The position numbers and the translations under genes were made by a program. 64,000 nt of DNA. Origin: Streptomyces microflavus. Lineage in GTDB: Bacteria; Actinomycetota; Actinomycetes; Streptomycetales; Streptomycetaceae. Of this stretch, positions 42,067 through 51,061 are shown piece after piece. Below the pieces are notes generated by a model. The model was given only the letters and a program-made list of their open reading frames with translations. It did no database searches and was not told the origin of the DNA. Location of the stretch: positions 62,001-126,000 of the forward strand of contig NZ_BMUG01000011.1 of the NCBI RefSeq assembly GCF_014650075.1. Reading direction: 5' to 3'. The first letter of the stretch is position 1. The number at the start of each line of letters is the position of its first letter.

Positions 42067-43050
42067 GTGCGACTACGCACTCCCCTCGCCCTGGCCGGGG
42101 CCGCGTTGCTGGTGCTGGTGGGGCCACCCCTGCTCGCCACCGGCGACGGCTCCGACACCGGCACCCAGATTCCCGGGCTCCGCTTCATGGTCCCCAACAC
42201 CCCCGGCGGCGGCTACGACATCACCGCCCGCACCATGGCCAAGAACGCCGAGGACGCCGGACTCACCCACAACATCGAGGTGTTCAACCTCCCCGGGGCC
42301 GGCGGCACGGTCGGCCTCACCCGGCTGGTCGGCGAGCACGGCAACGGCAAGCTCGCCCTCTCCATGGGCCTCGGCGTCGTCGGCGCCGTCCACACCAACA
42401 AGTCCCCGAGCACCCTCGCCGACACCACCCCGATCGCCCGGCTCACCGAGGAGCCGGACATCGTCGTCGTCGCCAAGAACTCCCCGTACCGCACCATCGG
42501 TGAGCTGCTCACCGCCTGGAAGAAGAACCCGGCCGCCGTGCCGGTCGGTGGGGGATCGTCGCCCGGTGGGCCCGACCACCTCGCCCCCATGCTCATGGCG
42601 CAGGCCGCCGGGATCGCCCCGAAGGCGGTCAACTACGTTCCGTTCGACGGTGGTGGTGAGCTGCTCGCCTCCGTCCTCGGCAACAAGGTCGGCTTCGGCG
42701 TCTCCGGTCTCGGCGAGTACCGCGACCAGATCGAGGCGGGCGAGCTGCGGCTGCTCGCCGTCACCGGCCCGAAGCGGGTGCCGGGCATGGACGCGCCCAC
42801 CCTGCGCGAGGCGGGCCTCGACACCGAGTTCACCAACTGGCGCGGCATCGTCGCCCCGCCCGGCCTCTCCGACGCCGAACGCACCAAGCTCACCGGGCTG
42901 ATCACCAAGCTGCACGCCTCGAAGGAGTGGAAGGAGTCGATGAAGAAGAACGGCTGGGACGACGCCTTCCTCGCCGGTGAGCCCTTCGGTGACTTCCTCG
43001 CCGAGCAGGACCGGCGCGTCGCCACCGTGCTGAAGGAGCTGGGGCTGTGA
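42067..43050 (+). CDS. tctC: Tripartite tricarboxylate transporter substrate-binding protein TctC
   Basis: 327 residues from GTG 42067 (AAGGCGG upstream); an ATG at 42034 would add 11 residues. A signal peptide (ALAGAALLVLVGPPLL) without lipobox Cys is followed by the TctC fold: FMVPNTPGGGYDITART (the conserved P-loop that binds carboxylates), EVFNLPGAGGTVGL, IVVVAKNSPYRTIGELL, and GGPDHLAPMLMAQAAG. It captures citrate or a related tricarboxylate outside the membrane and passes it to TctAB. The stop overlaps tctB (GTGA). Confidence 0.92.
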   Translation: MRLRTPLALAGAALLVLVGPPLLATGDGSDTGTQIPGLRFMVPNTPGGGYDITARTMAKNAEDAGLTHNIEVFNLPGAGGTVGLTRLVGEHGNGKLALSMGLGVVGAVHTNKSPSTLADTTPIARLTEEPDIVVVAKNSPYRTIGELLTAWKKNPAAVPVGGGSSPGGPDHLAPMLMAQAAGIAPKAVNYVPFDGGGELLASVLGNKVGFGVSGLGEYRDQIEAGELRLLAVTGPKRVPGMDAPTLREAGLDTEFTNWRGIVAPPGLSDAERTKLTGLITKLHASKEWKESMKKNGWDDAFLAGEPFGDFLAEQDRRVATVLKELGL

Positions 43051-43616
43051 CCACCGAACCCACAGGGCCTGCCGGATCCGAAGGTCCCACTCGTGAGCCC
43101 GCCCCGAAGCAGGACACCACCACCCGCTCCTGGCTGCGCGACCACTCCGAACTGGGCGTCTGCGTCCTCCTGCTGGCCATCGGCACCCTCGTCCTCACCG
43201 ACGCCCTCACCATGAACGTCGACATCGCCCAGCGCGGCCCCATCGGCCCCCGCACGGTCCCCCTCGTCGTCGGTTCGGCGCTCCTCCTGGTCGCCGTCCT
43301 CCTCGCCGTGGACGTCCTGCGCGGCGGGCGCGGCGAGGCCGAGGGCGGCGAGGACGTCGACCTCGACGAACCGGCCGACTGGCGCACCGTCCTCCTGCTG
43401 AGCGGCGTCTTCCTCGCGGCCGCCGTCCTGATCGGCCCGCTCGGCTTCCCGATCGCCGGGGCGCTCCTCTTCTGGGGCTCCGCCTACGCGCTCGGCAGCC
43501 GCCACCACGACCGCGATCCGCTCATCGCCGCCGTCCTCTCCCTCGCCACCTACTTCCTCTTCGACAACCTGCTCGGCGTCCCCCTTCCGGGTGGCCCGCT
43601 GATGGGAGTGATCTGA
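43047..43616 (+). CDS. tctB: Tripartite tricarboxylate transporter small subunit TctB
   Basis: 189 residues from GTG 43047, overlapping the tctC stop by 4 bp. Four hydrophobic helices (VCVLLLAIGTLVLTDAL, TVPLVVGSALLLVAVLLAVDVL, VLLLSGVFLAAAVLIG, and FPIAGALLFWGSAYAL with a final short helix) fit the small membrane subunit that stabilises TctA. An Arg/Glu-rich acidic loop lies near residue 95-110. The next gene starts three bases later. Confidence 0.9.
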   Translation: MTTEPTGPAGSEGPTREPAPKQDTTTRSWLRDHSELGVCVLLLAIGTLVLTDALTMNVDIAQRGPIGPRTVPLVVGSALLLVAVLLAVDVLRGGRGEAEGGEDVDLDEPADWRTVLLLSGVFLAAAVLIGPLGFPIAGALLFWGSAYALGSRHHDRDPLIAAVLSLATYFLFDNLLGVPLPGGPLMGVI

Positions 43617-43619
43617 CCG

Positions 43620-45152
43620 ATGGACTCCCTCCACTCCCTCCTCGACGGCTTCGGTACGGCGCTCACGCCGGCCAACCTGCTCTGGGCCGCCCTCGGCGTC
43701 CTGCTCGGCACCGCGATCGGCGTGCTGCCCGGCATCGGACCGGCCATGGCCGTGGCGCTGCTGCTCCCGGTGACGTACGGACTCGACCCGACCGGCGCCT
43801 TCATCATGTTCGCCGGGATCTACTACGGCGCGATGTTCGGCGGCTCCACCACCTCGATCCTCCTCAACACCCCCGGCGAGAGCGCCGCCGTGGTCGCCGC
43901 GATCGAGGGCAACCCGATGGCGAAGGCCGGACGGGGCGCCCAGGCGCTGGCCGCCGCCGCGATCGGCCACTTCGCCGGAGGCATGATCGGCACGATCCTG
44001 CTGGTCGTCCTCGCCCCCACGGTCGCCTCCCTCGCCATCGGCATCGGCGCGCCCGACTACTTCGCGATCATGGTGCTGGCCTTCATCGCCGTCACCTCCG
44101 TCCTCGGCGCCTCCCGCATCCGGGGACTAGCCTCCCTGCTCATCGGCCTCACCATCGGACTGGTGGGCCTCGACCAGATGACCGGGCAGCAGCGCCTCAC
44201 CTTCGGCTCGCTCCAACTGGCCGACGGGGTCGACGTGGTGATCGTCGCGGTCGGCCTCTTCGCGATCGGCGAGGCCCTCTGGGTCGCCGCCCACCTGCGC
44301 CGCTCCACCGGCGAGCCGATCCCCGTCGGCCGCCCCTGGCTCGGCCGGGACGACCTCCGCCGCACCTGGAAGCCCTGGCTGCGCGGCCCGCTCATCGGCT
44401 TCCCGTTCGGGGCGATACCCGCGGGCGGCGCGGAGATCCCCACCTTCCTCAGCTACGTCACCGAGAAGCGGCTCTCCAAGCACCGCGGCCAGTTCGGCAA
44501 GGGCGCCATCGAAGGCGTCGCGGGACCGGAGTCGGCGGCCTCCGCCTCCGCCGCCGGAACCCTCGTCTCGATGCTCACCCTGGGCCTGCCCACCACCGCG
44601 GTCGCCGCCGTGATGCTCGCCGCCTTCCAGCAGTACGGGATCCAGCCGGGGCCCCTGCTGTTCGAACGTGAACCCGAGCTGGTCTGGGGCCTCATCGCCT
44701 CGCTCTTCGTCGGCATGGTGCTGCTGCTCACCCTCAACCTGCCGCTCGCCCCCGTCTGGGCGAAGCTCCTGCGGATCCCGCGCCCCTATCTGTACGCGGG
44801 CATCCTCTTCTTCGCCGCCGTCGGCGCGTACGCGGTCGGCGGCGAGGCCCTGGACCTGGTGATCCTCCTGGTCATCGGCCTCATCGGGCTCGGCATGCGG
44901 CGCTACGGACTGCCGGTGCTCCCCGCGGTCATCGGGGTGATCCTCGGCCCGGCCGCCGAACAGCAGCTGCGGCGCGCGCTCCAGATCAGCGACGGCAGTG
45001 CGACCGGTCTGGTCAACACCCCGTTCTCCATCACGGTCTACGCGATCGTGGCGGTGATCGTGGCCTGGCCGCTGGTGCACCGGCTGGTCGTCGTGCGAGG
45101 GCGGAACGGCCGCAAGGAGAAAGGGGAATCCGGCACTGTCAGTGGCGGCTGA
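43620..45152 (+). CDS. tctA: Tripartite tricarboxylate transporter large permease TctA
   Basis: 510 residues with about twelve membrane helices. The TctA hallmarks are GVLPGIGPAMAVALLLPVTYG, YYGAMFGGSTTSILLNTPGE, and the repeated motif near residues 255-275 (GFPFGAIPAGGAEIPTFLSY) with EGVAGPESAASASAAGTLVS. It forms the transport path for tricarboxylates, driven by an ion gradient. It completes the tctCBA operon. Confidence 0.93.
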   Translation: MDSLHSLLDGFGTALTPANLLWAALGVLLGTAIGVLPGIGPAMAVALLLPVTYGLDPTGAFIMFAGIYYGAMFGGSTTSILLNTPGESAAVVAAIEGNPMAKAGRGAQALAAAAIGHFAGGMIGTILLVVLAPTVASLAIGIGAPDYFAIMVLAFIAVTSVLGASRIRGLASLLIGLTIGLVGLDQMTGQQRLTFGSLQLADGVDVVIVAVGLFAIGEALWVAAHLRRSTGEPIPVGRPWLGRDDLRRTWKPWLRGPLIGFPFGAIPAGGAEIPTFLSYVTEKRLSKHRGQFGKGAIEGVAGPESAASASAAGTLVSMLTLGLPTTAVAAVMLAAFQQYGIQPGPLLFEREPELVWGLIASLFVGMVLLLTLNLPLAPVWAKLLRIPRPYLYAGILFFAAVGAYAVGGEALDLVILLVIGLIGLGMRRYGLPVLPAVIGVILGPAAEQQLRRALQISDGSATGLVNTPFSITVYAIVAVIVAWPLVHRLVVVRGRNGRKEKGESGTVSGG

Positions 45153-45164
45153 GACCATCGACGT

Positions 45165-46658
45165 ATGACGACGATCGACTGGGACGCGGCGGCCGAATCC
45201 TTCGACGAGGAGCCCGACCACGGACTCCTCGACCCCGCCGTGCGCGACGCGTGGGCCGGGCGGCTGGAGAGCTGGCTGCCCGCCACCCGCGGTGACCTGC
45301 TGGACCTGGGCTGCGGTACGGGGAGCCTCTCGCTGCTCGCCGCCGGTCAGGGCCACCGGGTCACCGCCGTCGACCGGTCGCCCAGGATGGCCGAGCAGGC
45401 CCGCGCCAAGCTCGCCGGGACCGGCGCCGAGGTCCTGGTCGGGGACGCGGCCCGGCCCCCGGTGGGGGAGCGGGCGTTCGACGTGATCGTGGCCCGGCAC
45501 GTGGTCTGGCTGCTGCCCGACCCGGCAGCCGCCCTGGCCCACTGGTTCGGCCTGCTGAAGCCCGGCGGCCGGCTGGTGCTGATCGAAGGGGTGTGGGGTG
45601 GTGTCGGGCTCTCCGCCGCCCGGGTCACCTCCCTGCTCGCCCAGCACACCGAGCGCGTCCACCACGAGGACCTGGCCGCCGACCCGCGGCTCTGGGGCAA
45701 GGAGGTCGACGACGAGCGGTACGCCCTGGTGGCCCGCGCGGAGCCGCCCCACCGGCACACCGAGGTGGTCGACGTCCACCTGATCCTGCGCCGCGGCCCG
45801 GACGTCCTGCTCGCCCGCCGGGCCAACACGGGTTACGCGGACGGCCTGCTGCACATGCCCTCCGGCCACGCGGAGGACGGTGAGGACGTCCGTGAGGCGA
45901 TGATCCGGGAGGCCGCCGAGGAGATCGGTGTCGTGCTGGACCCCGACGAGCTGCGGGTCGCCCTCGTGATGCAGCACCGGGGCCCCGGCGGCGGGGCGCG
46001 GATGGGCTGGTTCTTCCTCGCGGAGTACGACCCGGAGCGCCCGCCGCGCAACGCGGAGCCGGAGAAGTGCTCCGAGCTGGACTGGTTCCCGCTGGACGCC
46101 CTGCCGGACGACATGGTCGCGTACTGCCGTGCGGGCCTGGACGGTTACCGGGCGGGCGAGCACTTCATGCTCCACTGGCACGAGGACGGCGACCCGATCG
46201 CCCACCGGCCGGGCGGCCCGCGCCGGGCCGTGGCGCTGGAGCCCGCCGCCGAGCGGACCGGCCGGGTGCACCACATCGAGCTGTGGGTCCCCGACCTCGC
46301 GGGTGCGGAGCGGCGCTGGGGCTGGCTGCTGGAGCGGCTCGGCCACCTCCCGTACCAGCGCTGGGCGGACGGCCTCAGCTGGCGGCGCGGCGAGAGTTAC
46401 GTGGTCGTCGAGCAGTCGCCCGACCTCTCCGCCGACCACCACGACCGGCGCCGCCCCGGCCTCAACCACCTGGCGTTCCATGTCGCGGACCGGGCCGCCC
46501 TCGACTCCCTCACGGCCGAGGCCCCCGCACACGGCTGGCGCCTGCTCCACCCCGACCGCCATCCCCACGCGGGCGGCGAGGGCCATGTCGCCGCCTATCT
46601 GGAGGACGAGGCGGGTTACGAGGTGGAGCTGGTGGCCGCGTCCACGCCCCGCCCCTGA
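45165..46658 (+). CDS. Methyltransferase-NUDIX-VOC fusion protein
   Basis: 497 residues with three domains in one frame. Residues 1-195: class I SAM methyltransferase with motif I LLDLGCGTGSLSLL and LKPGGRLVLIEG. Residues 200-330: NUDIX hydrolase with a perfect box at about 234-256 (GHAEDGEDVREAMIREAAEE then IGV), which cleaves nucleoside diphosphates linked to another group. Residues 366-495: a VOC/glyoxalase-like domain (VHHIELWVPDLAGAERRW, then LNHLAFHVAD). Each domain looks intact. Start ATG 45165 lies 12 bp after tctA, but the functions seem unrelated to transport. The fusion may process a damaged or modified nucleotide or a small toxic metabolite; this is inference. Confidence 0.85.
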   Translation: MTTIDWDAAAESFDEEPDHGLLDPAVRDAWAGRLESWLPATRGDLLDLGCGTGSLSLLAAGQGHRVTAVDRSPRMAEQARAKLAGTGAEVLVGDAARPPVGERAFDVIVARHVVWLLPDPAAALAHWFGLLKPGGRLVLIEGVWGGVGLSAARVTSLLAQHTERVHHEDLAADPRLWGKEVDDERYALVARAEPPHRHTEVVDVHLILRRGPDVLLARRANTGYADGLLHMPSGHAEDGEDVREAMIREAAEEIGVVLDPDELRVALVMQHRGPGGGARMGWFFLAEYDPERPPRNAEPEKCSELDWFPLDALPDDMVAYCRAGLDGYRAGEHFMLHWHEDGDPIAHRPGGPRRAVALEPAAERTGRVHHIELWVPDLAGAERRWGWLLERLGHLPYQRWADGLSWRRGESYVVVEQSPDLSADHHDRRRPGLNHLAFHVADRAALDSLTAEAPAHGWRLLHPDRHPHAGGEGHVAAYLEDEAGYEVELVAASTPRP

Positions 46659-46743
46659 AGCTCCCCGCCGGAGCGTGTCCCCGGCGGCCGGTCCAGCGGT
46701 CCCGCCGGCTCCACCAGGCCGTCGGGCACCCGGTCCGCGCCGG

Positions 46744-47256
46744 TCAGGTCAGCAGGCCCGCCAGCCCCTCCGCCCGGGCCAGCGCCTCCAGCTCGTCCAG
46801 GGCGCGGGCCGCCGCCCCGGCCGCCCCGGGATCGCGTCCGGCCAGGCCGCTCGCCTCGAACTCGTCCTCGTCGAGCCGCAGTACGGAGGAGCCGTCCGCC
46901 GACACCCACAGGTCCAGGTCGAGATCCTCGACCGCCAGTACCCCGTCGGCCAGGACCGCGGGCCGGGTGATGTCGCAGTACCAGCCCTTCAGCTCGCCGT
47001 CACCGGTACGGACCTCCTTCACCGCGAACCACCGGTCCCGCCAGTAGTGCTCGGTGAGGACATCACCCGGCTCGAACCGGACGAAGCCGAAGTCCCGCAC
47101 CCCGGGCGCGGCCCACGGCGCCCGGACGGTGACGCGGGTGCCGTCGTCGCGGACCAGCTCCGCCGGATACCTGATCTTGGTGCGGCCCGCCTTGGTCAGG
47201 GCGACGACCAAGCCCTTGGACCGGGGAGCACGGGGCTCAGCCGAGGGTGCGGGCAT
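46744..47256 (-). CDS. DUF402 family protein
   Basis: 170 residues from ATG 47256 (GGAGG seven bases upstream), overlapping the acetyltransferase stop by 20 bp, so probably co-expressed with it. Family landmarks: GDVLTEHYWRDRWFAVKEV, GWYCDITRPAVL, and the acidic metal-binding block VEDLDLDLWV then RLDEDEFEASG. Related DUF402 proteins (FomD-like, SA0684-like) are nucleoside-diphosphate or cytidylyl-phosphonate hydrolases using divalent metal. The exact substrate here is unknown. Confidence 0.87.
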   Translation of the reverse strand: MPAPSAEPRAPRSKGLVVALTKAGRTKIRYPAELVRDDGTRVTVRAPWAAPGVRDFGFVRFEPGDVLTEHYWRDRWFAVKEVRTGDGELKGWYCDITRPAVLADGVLAVEDLDLDLWVSADGSSVLRLDEDEFEASGLAGRDPGAAGAAARALDELEALARAEGLAGLLT

Positions 47257-48157
47257 GGCGGACCTCCGTGGCGCAGACCGTGTAGCCGAACGCCTTGTTG
47301 ATGGCCAGCATCGGGCCGTTGCCGGTGTCGTTGGCGGTGTAGGCGTCCGTGTATCCGGCCGCCCGAGCCCGGTGCAGCGAGTCGTTCTTCGCCAGCTTCG
47401 CCAGACCCCGCCCCCGGAACGCCCGGAGGGTGCCGGTCATGTTGCTGGAGTACGTCCGGCTCCCGTCGGTGCCCGCCGCGCTGAACGCGGCCACCCGGCC
47501 GTCCACCAGGACCACCGTGGTGAGAGCTGCGTCGAAGGTGGGGTGGCGCCAGGTGTTCGTCAGCCAGTCCTCGTAGTCGTCCAGCTCGGTGGGTACGTCG
47601 GTCGGCTCGTCCGGCGTCACCTCGGCGTCGGCCTCGAAGAGCGGCCGGGGATCGTCGGCGAAGTCGGCCCCCGATCTCAGCTCCACGCCCGCCGGGGCCT
47701 CCTGGAGCGGCGGCAGGGACGCGCCCGCCAGATCCAGGTGCTGGAAGTGGGCGGAGCGGCCCGGCCGGTAGCCCCGGCCCCGGGCGAACTCCAGGCTCTG
47801 AGGCGTGTCCAGCACCCAGGCGTGCACGACCGCGGCCCCCGCCTGCGCGAGGTGCTCCTCCGCCGTGCTCAGCAGCAGGGAGCCCGCCCCGCGACCGGTG
47901 TGGCCGGGCAGGACGTGCGGGGTGCAGGATCCCTGCCCCGGCTCCGTGCTCTCGTGGGCGATCTGGGCCTGCGCGGTTCCGATGACCTCGCCGTCCCGCT
48001 CGGCCACCAGCAGCCGGTAGTGCCGGTCCGGATGGGCATGGGCCAGATCGTGGGTGACCTGCTCGGGGGTGGACACCAGATAGGGGACCGCGGCTCGCCG
48101 GACGCGGGTCCACGCCTGGGCGTCGGATGGCCGGAAATCCCGCACAATCACTGTCAT
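47237..48157 (-). CDS. Two-domain GNAT acetyltransferase
   Basis: 306 residues from ATG 48157. Two acetyltransferase folds in tandem, the first with GSCTPHVLPGHTGRGAGSLLL (acetyl-CoA loop) and a second with GTLRAFRGRGLAKLAKNDSL, followed by YTDAYTANDTGNGPMLAINKAFGY. This duplicated arrangement resembles mycothiol synthase-like and other double GNAT proteins. Either or both may be active. Its end overlaps the DUF402 gene. It is divergent from the small GntR regulator gene at 48229, with only 71 bp between. Confidence 0.88.
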   Translation of the reverse strand: MTVIVRDFRPSDAQAWTRVRRAAVPYLVSTPEQVTHDLAHAHPDRHYRLLVAERDGEVIGTAQAQIAHESTEPGQGSCTPHVLPGHTGRGAGSLLLSTAEEHLAQAGAAVVHAWVLDTPQSLEFARGRGYRPGRSAHFQHLDLAGASLPPLQEAPAGVELRSGADFADDPRPLFEADAEVTPDEPTDVPTELDDYEDWLTNTWRHPTFDAALTTVVLVDGRVAAFSAAGTDGSRTYSSNMTGTLRAFRGRGLAKLAKNDSLHRARAAGYTDAYTANDTGNGPMLAINKAFGYTVCATEVRHARTLG

Positions 48158-48228
48158 GCGGCGGAGGTTACGCGCGGCCCTGCCGCGATCGCCTCCCCTT
48201 TTTCCGCCCGCGGGGGGAGAATCGGTCC

Positions 48229-48603
48229 GTGACTGAGAAGATCGTCCTGGACCCGGACTCCGGCATCGCCCCGTACGAGCAACTGCGCACCCAGCTCTCC
48301 GAACTGGCCCGCTCCGGCGTGCTCCCGGTCGGGCACCGGCTCCCGACCGTACGGGGCTTCGCCGAGGAGCTGGGCCTCGCCGCCAACACCGTGGCCAAGG
48401 CCTACCGCGCGCTGGAGGCCGACGGTGTGATCGAGACCCGGGGGCGGAACGGGACCTTCGTCGCGGCCGCCGGGGGAGCGGCCGAGCAGAAGGCCGCCGC
48501 CGCCGCGCAGAGCTACGCGGAGGCCGCCCAGCGGCTCGGGCTGCCCCGGGACCGGGCGCTGTCGCTCGCCCAGGACGCGGTCCGGGCCGCGTACGCGCGC
48601 TGA
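48229..48603 (+). CDS. Short GntR-family regulator (YtrA type)
   Basis: 124 residues from GTG 48229 with GGGGGGAGA eight bases upstream. An N-terminal winged helix of the GntR family (YEQLRTQLSELARSGVLPVG, LPTVRGFAEELGLAANTVAKAYRALEADG in pieces) is followed by only a short helical tail, as in the YtrA subfamily that controls ABC exporters. No ABC operon lies beside it. It may control its own promoter and the divergent acetyltransferase gene. Confidence 0.9.
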   Translation: MTEKIVLDPDSGIAPYEQLRTQLSELARSGVLPVGHRLPTVRGFAEELGLAANTVAKAYRALEADGVIETRGRNGTFVAAAGGAAEQKAAAAAQSYAEAAQRLGLPRDRALSLAQDAVRAAYAR

Positions 48604-48659
48604 CCCAACAGGCCCCACGGGCTACGGCCCCCACCCGTCCGCATGAGGCCCCCACCGCC

Positions 48660-49754
48660 CTACAGATACAGCCCCGCGTCCGCCCCCGCGTCCTGCTTCG
48701 GCACCGACGCGGGGCCGATCCCCCGGCGCAGCGCGTACAGCTCCGCGAGCGAGCTGCCCTCCCGGCTCACGCCCTCCTCCGTACCCAGCCAGGCCACCGA
48801 CTCCTGGCGGGTCAGCGGGCCCACCTCGATCCGGGCCAGGCAGCGCCCCGGCCGGACCACCGCCGGATGCAGTCGCTCCAGGTCCTCGTTGGTGGTGACC
48901 CCCACCAGCACATTCCGGCCCTGGCCGAGCAGACCGTCCGTCAGGTTCAGCAGCCGGGACAGGGCCTGCCCCGCGGTGTGCTTGGCCTCGCCGCGGATCA
49001 GCTCGTCGCAGTCCTCCAGGAGCAGCAGCCGCCACCGGCCCTTCGCCGTGCCGTCGTCCTCACCGATCGCGATGTCCATCAGATAGCCGACGTCGTTGAA
49101 GAGCCGCTCCGGATCCAGCACGCAGTCGACCTGGCACCAGTCGCGCCAGGACCGGGCCAGGGTGCGGAGTGCGGACGTCTTCCCGGTGCCGGGCGGGCCG
49201 TGCAGCAGGAGCAGCCGGCCCGCGATGTCGTCCGGGGTGACCTTCATCAGCCGGTCCATGGCGTCGGCCACCGGGGCGGTGTAGTTGGGGCGGACCTCGT
49301 CCCAGCTGCCGGCGGTGATCCGCCGGGTGGTGCGGTAGGGGCCGCGGCGCGGGGAGACGTACCAGAAGCCCATGGTCACGTTGTCGGGCTGCGGCTCCGG
49401 CTCGTCCTGGGCGCCGTCGGTCGCCTCCCCGAGGACCTTCTCCGCCAGCTCGGGGCTGGTCGCGGTGACCGTGACGTCCGCGCCCCGGTTCCACCGGGAG
49501 ACCAGCAGGGTCCAGCCGTCGCCCTCGGCCAGCGTGGCGCTGCGGTCGTCGTCGCGGGCGGCCCGCAGCACCGCGGCGTGCGGGGGCAGCAGGGTCGCCC
49601 CGGCCTTGACCCGGTCGAGGGAGGAGCTGTGGGAGTACGGCTGCTCGCCCGTCGCGAAGCGGCCGAGGAAGAGCGCGTCGACGACGTCGGACGGGGAGTC
49701 GCTGTCGTCGACGGTGAGCCGGATCGGCAGAGCGGACTCGGGGTTGGCAGACAT
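48660..49754 (-). CDS. AAA ATPase with DUF5925 domain
   Basis: 364 residues from ATG 49754; the ATG at 49763 is also possible. The N-terminal half (about 1-150) is DUF5925: RFATGEQPYSHSSSLDRV and SRWNRGADVTVTA. The C-terminal half is a classical AAA domain with Walker A LLHGPPGTGKTS, Walker B WRLLLLEDCDELI, sensor 1 LVGVTTNEDLERLHPAVVRPGR. Such proteins are common in actinobacteria and of unknown role, possibly unfolding or remodelling a partner protein. It is convergent with the GntR gene. Confidence 0.88.
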   Translation of the reverse strand: MSANPESALPIRLTVDDSDSPSDVVDALFLGRFATGEQPYSHSSSLDRVKAGATLLPPHAAVLRAARDDDRSATLAEGDGWTLLVSRWNRGADVTVTATSPELAEKVLGEATDGAQDEPEPQPDNVTMGFWYVSPRRGPYRTTRRITAGSWDEVRPNYTAPVADAMDRLMKVTPDDIAGRLLLLHGPPGTGKTSALRTLARSWRDWCQVDCVLDPERLFNDVGYLMDIAIGEDDGTAKGRWRLLLLEDCDELIRGEAKHTAGQALSRLLNLTDGLLGQGRNVLVGVTTNEDLERLHPAVVRPGRCLARIEVGPLTRQESVAWLGTEEGVSREGSSLAELYALRRGIGPASVPKQDAGADAGLYL

Positions 49755-49930
49755 GGCGCCCATGATCCGGCACGGGGACACCCCGCGCACCCAGGTTTCA
49801 CCGGTCCGGCGGGACGTGCGGCGGCTCGGCAGGCCGTCTCCGTACGCGCCGGAGGTGACGCTACGACACCGGCGCGTCAAGGCGCGCGCGTTGAACTCCG
49901 GAGGGCGGGCGGAAGCACTCAGGACCTATT

Positions 49931-49989
49931 TTTGGCATGAACACTTCCAGTGAGCCGGGTGCGCTGCTACTACGGAGTAACGCAGTTAC
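49931..49989 (+). promoter_or_regulatory. Upstream elements of the SGNH lipase gene
   Basis: TTTGGCATGAACAC at 49931-49944 is nearly identical to the element before the lipase at 34205 and matches the AdpA consensus except for one base. A separate short palindrome GTAAC-GCA-GTTAC lies at 49977-49989, about 22 bp before the start codon. Confidence 0.45.
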
Positions 49990-50010
49990 CCCTGCTCAAG
50001 GAGTCCCCCC

Positions 50011-50820
50011 ATGAAAATGTCCAGACTCGTGGCGTTCTCGTCCTCGCTCCTGCTCGGTGCCGCCCTCGCCCTGACCGGTGCGGGGATCGCGAACGCCGAC
50101 TCGTCCGTCAAGGCCGTCGACTACGTCGCGCTCGGCGACTCGTACTCCTCCGGCGTCGGAGCCGGCAGCTACGACAGTGCCAGCGGCGACTGCAAGCGCA
50201 GCACCCGCGCCTTCCCCAGGCTCTGGGCCAACGCCAACTCCCCCTCCAGCTTCGCCTTCACCGCCTGCTCCGGCGCCCGGACCAACGACGTCACCAGCGG
50301 TCAGCTCGGACCGCTCAACGCCTCCACCGAACTCGTCTCGATCTCCATCGGCGGCAATGACGCGGGCTTCGCCGACGTCATGACGACCTGTGTCCTGCAG
50401 TCCGAGTCCACCTGCCTCAGCCGCATCGCCACCGCCCGCGCCTACGTCGACTCGACCCTGCCCGGCCGGCTCGACTCCGTGTACAACGCCATCAAGGCCA
50501 AGGCCCCCTCCGCCCGGGTCGTCGTCCTCGGCTACCCCCGCTTCTACCAGCTGGGCGGCAGCTGCGTGGCCGGCCTCAGCGAGCGGGAGCGCACCGCCAT
50601 CAACGGCGCCTCCGACTACCTGAACGCGGCCACCGCCAAGCGCGCCGCCGACCACGGCTTCGCCTTCGGTGACGTCAGGACGACCTTCACCGGTCACGAG
50701 ATCTGCTCGGGCAACTCCTGGTTGCACAGCGTGAACTGGCTCAACATCGGCGAGTCCTACCACCCCACCGCCGCCGGACAGTCGGGCGGCTATCTGCCCG
50801 TCTTCAATTCCGCTGCCTGA
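50011..50820 (+). CDS. Secreted SGNH/GDSL lipase
   Basis: 269 residues from ATG 50011 with AAGGAG eight bases upstream. A signal peptide (about 30 residues, ending GIANA) precedes an SGNH hydrolase: block I VALGDSYSSGVG with the nucleophile Ser, block II ACSGARTND, block III ISIGGNDAGF, and block V SYHPTAAGQ with the catalytic His. Six cysteines fit three disulfides, as in S. rimosus and S. coelicolor extracellular lipases. It should hydrolyse esters and acylglycerols outside the cell. A perfect hairpin follows. Confidence 0.93.
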   Translation: MKMSRLVAFSSSLLLGAALALTGAGIANADSSVKAVDYVALGDSYSSGVGAGSYDSASGDCKRSTRAFPRLWANANSPSSFAFTACSGARTNDVTSGQLGPLNASTELVSISIGGNDAGFADVMTTCVLQSESTCLSRIATARAYVDSTLPGRLDSVYNAIKAKAPSARVVVLGYPRFYQLGGSCVAGLSERERTAINGASDYLNAATAKRAADHGFAFGDVRTTFTGHEICSGNSWLHSVNWLNIGESYHPTAAGQSGGYLPVFNSAA

Positions 50821-50854
50821 CAGGTGAGTTGAGCGGCGAACCGTCCGCCTGTGC

Positions 50855-50880
50855 GGGAGGCCCCGGCCCCGGGGCCTCCC
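50855..50880 (+). terminator. Terminator after the SGNH lipase gene
   Basis: A perfect 12-bp stem (50855-50866 with 50869-50880); the two central CC bases are too few for a real loop, so the inner pairs probably open. It starts 34 bp after the stop. Confidence 0.75.
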
Positions 50881-51061
50881 GTTCCGTCGAACAAACCATC
50901 CGAACTGTCCGAACTCGCCCTGGAATCGGGCGGATTCGGTAACAGGTCGTCAACCTCCGTATGTGTGTGCTCGATCCCGCGGGCGGGATACCCGTGTGTC
51001 ACCGTGGGGCGATAGGGTTAACCTGCCCGGACCGGGTGCCCTCGTACGGGTGGGGAGTGAC

